Below are positions 38,516 to 41,000 of a DNA stretch of 41,000 bases, piece after piece. The position numbers and the translations under genes were made by a program. Every line of letters starts with the position of its first letter. Position 1 is the stretch's first letter. The stretch comes from Prorocentrum cordatum (taxonomy: Eukaryota; Sar; Dinophyceae; Prorocentrales; Prorocentraceae), in contig CAUYUJ010016365.1 of NCBI GenBank assembly GCA_963575745.1, positions 184,001 to 225,000 of the forward strand, read 5' to 3'. The notes below the pieces were generated by a model, which was given only the letters and a program-made list of their open reading frames with translations, did no database searches and had not been told where the DNA came from.

Positions 38516-39410
38516 AGTCTGAGCGCGGAAGCGGCGTGGCTGAGTCTGAGTGAGGAAGAGCGAAGCAGAGTATGAGTGAGTCTTAGGGTGAGCGAGTCTG
38601 GCTATGAGTGAGTCTGAATGTGAGTTTGAGTGAGTGTGAGTGTGTGTGAGTGGCCTAAATGCGACTAGCCTTGAATGTGAGAAGCGGATCGAAGTGCGAG
38701 TGCGCCTGTATATGAGTGATCCCGAGCCTGAGAAACCTCAGGATCAGTAATCTCAGAGCGAGTGCATATGAGTACGAGTGGGAATGAATATCAGTGAGTC
38801 TGCATGTGAGCGAACCAGAAGAAGAATGATAACCTGAGGGTGGGAAGTGTGTTCATTCCTTCCTGTGTTCCTGTGTTCCGCGCGGTCTAAATAATTATTC
38901 ACTGCGTGGAGCTCCCCATATGTGCATATACTTGCATGGACTGGGTGTGAAAGAGTCTGAGTATGAGTATGCTGAATACGAGTCTGAGCACAAGAGAGTC
39001 TGGGACATCCTCGCAATCTGCACCCCCTGGGGTGCGAAAGTCAGTGCGGCTGAGTATGGATATAGCGAGTACGAGTCTAAGTCTGAATGGGTCTGAATAC
39101 GAGTGAGTTTGACTACGAGTGAATATGAGGGTGGGTGGGTCTGAGTGTGAGTGATTCCGAACGTGAGTAAATCTGAATATGAGTGCGTCTGAGTATGAGG
39201 ATGATGGATACGAAGCTGGCCCTGAGTGGGTATGAGTACGAATGAGTCTGACTACGAAGGAGTTTGAGGGTGGGTGGGTCTAAGTGTGAGTGAGTCTGAG
39301 TGTGCGTAAGTCTGGGTGTGAGTGCGTCTGAGTACGAGTATGCTGAGTGCGAGTCTGAGTACGAGTGAGCATGAGCACGAGTGAGTTTGAGCATACTTAA
39401 GTCAAGGACA
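38516..39410 (+). repeat. degenerate GAGTCTGAGTGT/GAGTATGAGTGA array with an embedded dispersed repeat
   Basis: Six-base units based on GAGTCT, GAGTGT and GAGTAT fill 38516-38680 and 38940-39400. At 38890-38945 lies TAATTATTCACTGCGTGGAG followed by CTCCCCATATGTGCATA. No coding signal; the minus frames read as Thr/His/Ser/Asp repeats. Confidence 0.85.
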
Positions 39411-39839
39411 TCCTCGTAATCTGGGCCCTCTGGGAGTGCGGAAATCCGCGCCTCGCCATAGACAGCCTCAGAATCTGCTTTGGCGGCAAACTAATCTGGC
39501 CACCAACACACGCAAACCGCTTGAGACATCCTCGACGTCTGGCCCCCCTGGGGTGCGAAAACCAGCGCCTCGCCTGAGACATCATCAGACTATGCTCCGA
39601 ACGCGGAGGATGTTGAGGACCAAAACAAGCAAACCGCCTGAGACATCCCCACCATTTGGGCGCGAACAGAGGCCGTGAAATACCCCTGGCGCCCCCCCTA
39701 GGAGTGCTAACACCAACGAGCCGCCTGAAACATCCTCAGAATCTGCTCCGAAAGCGGAGGATGCTGAGGACCAAAGCAAGCAAACCGCCTGAGACATTCC
39801 TACCATTGTTGGCGCGAACGGAGGCCGTGCAATACCCCT

Positions 39840-39843
<4 letters not shown>
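39411..39843 (+). repeat. diverged 152-bp satellite units
   Basis: Three units of the satellite with changed sequence: GCGGAAATCCGCGCCTCGCC (39439), GCGAAAACCAGCGCCTCGCC (39552) and GTGCTAACACCAACGAGCCG (39706), each followed by GAGACAT or AAACATCCTCAGAATCTGCT and GCAAACCGC(C/T)TGAGACAT. Confidence 0.85.

Positions 39844-39875
<32 letters not shown>
39844..39875 (+). repeat. C32 homopolymer
   Basis: Thirty-two consecutive C, in the position where other satellite units have CCCCCC(C)TAGG. Real expansion or assembly artefact; length uncertain. Confidence 0.95.
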
Positions 39876-39904
39876 TAGGAGCGCACGCTGATCGAAACAG
39901 ATTC

Positions 39905-40215
39905 GTCATATGCCCGTCGTCATCAGCAGCATCATCATCCTCATCAGTATCATCATCAGCATCACCATCAGCATCCGCATCAGCACCATCATCAACAACA
40001 TATACATCATCATCATCATCACCATCATCAGCATCATCACCATCATCATCAGCATCATCATCATCATCAGCATCATCATCATCATCATCACCATCATATT
40101 CATCGTCATCACCAGCAGCGTCATCAACATCATCATCCATCATCGTACTCACCAATCAGTCATCATCACCACCGTACTCACATCACACTCCCACCATGCC
40201 TTGGTCAACAGCATG
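39905..40215 (+). repeat. CAT/ATC trinucleotide array
   Basis: (CAT)n with CAG, CAC and CGT variants over about 300 bases. The reading frames are Ile, His/Ser or Met/Asp repeats and are not genes. Confidence 0.95.
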
Positions 40216-41000
40216 ACAATCATCATCATTGTCAAGTGCAGGGGGGGAGGAGGGGAGGGGTGACCCAGCGCGATCGGAGAATAAGTAGTCACTGCGTGGA
40301 GCTCCCCATATGTGCATATGTTTGCGTGGACTGGGCGTGAGTGGGTCTGAGTATGAGTATGAGTACGAGTCTGAGCACAAGTGAGTCTGGAACATCCTCG
40401 CAGTGTGCACCCCCTGGGGTGTGAAAGTCAGTGAATCTGAGTCTGAGTATAGTGGGTACGAGTCTAAGTCTGAATGGGTCTGAGTACGGTTGAGTGTGAC
40501 TACGCGTGAATCTGAGGGTGGGTGGGTCTGAGTGTGAGTGATTCTGAGCGTGAGTAAATCTGAATGTGAGTGCGTCTGAGTAAGAGTATGATGGATGTGC
40601 AGATGGCCCTGAGTGGGTATGAGTACGAGTGAGTCTGACTACGAATGTGCCTGATGGTGGGTGGGTCTAAGTGTGGGTGAGTCTGAGTGTGCGTAAGTCT
40701 GGGTGTGAGTGAGTCTGAATATGAGTATGCTGAGTGCGAGTCTGAGCATGCGTGAGCCTGTGCACGAGTGAGTTTGAGCATAAGTAAGTCTAGGACATCC
40801 TCGCAATCTGGGCCATCTGGGAGAGCGGAAATCCGCGCCTCGCCATAGACATCCTCAGAATATGCTTTCACAACAAACGAGTCTGACCACCAAAACACGC
40901 GAACAGCTTGAGACATCCTCGAAATCTGGCCCCCCTTAGGAGTGCGACAACCAGCAAGCCGCCAGAGGCATCCTCATAATCTGCTCCGAAAGCGGAGGAC
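40216..41000 (+). repeat. second copy of the 38.9-39.5 kb block (higher-order repeat), running off the window
   Basis: CACTGCGTGGAGCTCCCCAT at 40290 repeats 38900 (offset 1390). The GAGTCT array follows in the same order, then GAAATCCGCGCCTCGCCATA at 40828 repeats 39441 (offset 1387). The last bases (GCTCCGAAAGCGGAGGA) match the unit at 39746, so the array continues beyond 41000. Confidence 0.85.

Noticed and set aside
1-41000. tRNA, rRNA, snRNA genes
   Set aside because: I looked for cloverleaf-like and conserved rRNA sequence and saw none that I could support by eye.

Overview
The window looks like nuclear DNA of a dinoflagellate. The best evidence is at 36917-36938 (minus strand), where 20 of 22 bases match the conserved dinoflagellate spliced leader, directly upstream of an intronless gene. 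Also consistent are very high GC with long low-complexity tracts, a large non-LTR retrotransposon of the type common in dinoflagellates, sparse genes, and a methyltransferase-like gene that appears to carry GT-AG introns. I cannot name the species. Genes take up a small part of the 41 kb; most of it is repeats.

Layout. 0.2-3 kb (+): two protein-coding signals. One is a domain of unknown function split between 230-534 and 1160-1364. The other is a SAM-methyltransferase-like protein whose halves (1334-1873 and about 2475-2969) are separated by a probable intron holding a GAT/ATG microsatellite. 3.9-5.1 kb (+): an Arg/Ser-rich and low-complexity hypothetical protein. 5.5-6 kb: a short unit in two direct copies and one inverted copy, around a 50-bp palindrome. 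6.2-9.5 kb: extremely GC-rich sequence with no recognised gene. 9.7-11.2 kb: a 1.5-kb ACC/CCA tract. 11.6-15 kb: a possible membrane-protein fragment, a dispersed GCATCGCC repeat, a TATGC satellite and a duplicated unique flank.

15.4-24.5 kb: a degenerate LINE on the minus strand (16780-23004). It has an ORF1 with a zinc finger and coiled coil, and an ORF2 with APE-type endonuclease, reverse transcriptase, RNase H and a terminal zinc finger. It is broken by frameshifts and has probable substitutions at a catalytic position in all three enzyme domains. It is flanked by three direct copies of an undescribed 230-bp block embedded in GGA/GGGA tracts.

24.5-30.5 kb: fragments of protein-like sequence, including an unrecognised minus-strand gene at 26.9-28.4 kb decayed by many frameshifts, then dispersed repeats and hairpins. 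30723-30867: a 145-bp MITE with perfect 19-bp terminal inverted repeats and an 8-bp target duplication, hAT-like. 30.9-34.6 kb: minisatellites (89-bp units; GGCCTCTTGG-type units in opposite orientations) and tetranucleotide repeats.

35.4-37 kb: the most complete story in the window, an exostosin-family (GT47) glycosyltransferase retrogene on the minus strand. It starts with a relict spliced leader and is bounded by a perfect 18-bp target-site duplication, so the insertion is defined to the base (35411-36938). 37.2-41 kb: a 152-bp satellite, a degenerate GAGTCT repeat, a C32 run and CAT repeats, arranged as a higher-order repeat of about 1.39 kb.

The parts fit one theme: a LINE-type machinery (one dead copy is present) explains the retrogene's spliced leader and target duplication, and simple-repeat expansion fills most of the rest. 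No rRNA, tRNA or CRISPR array was seen.
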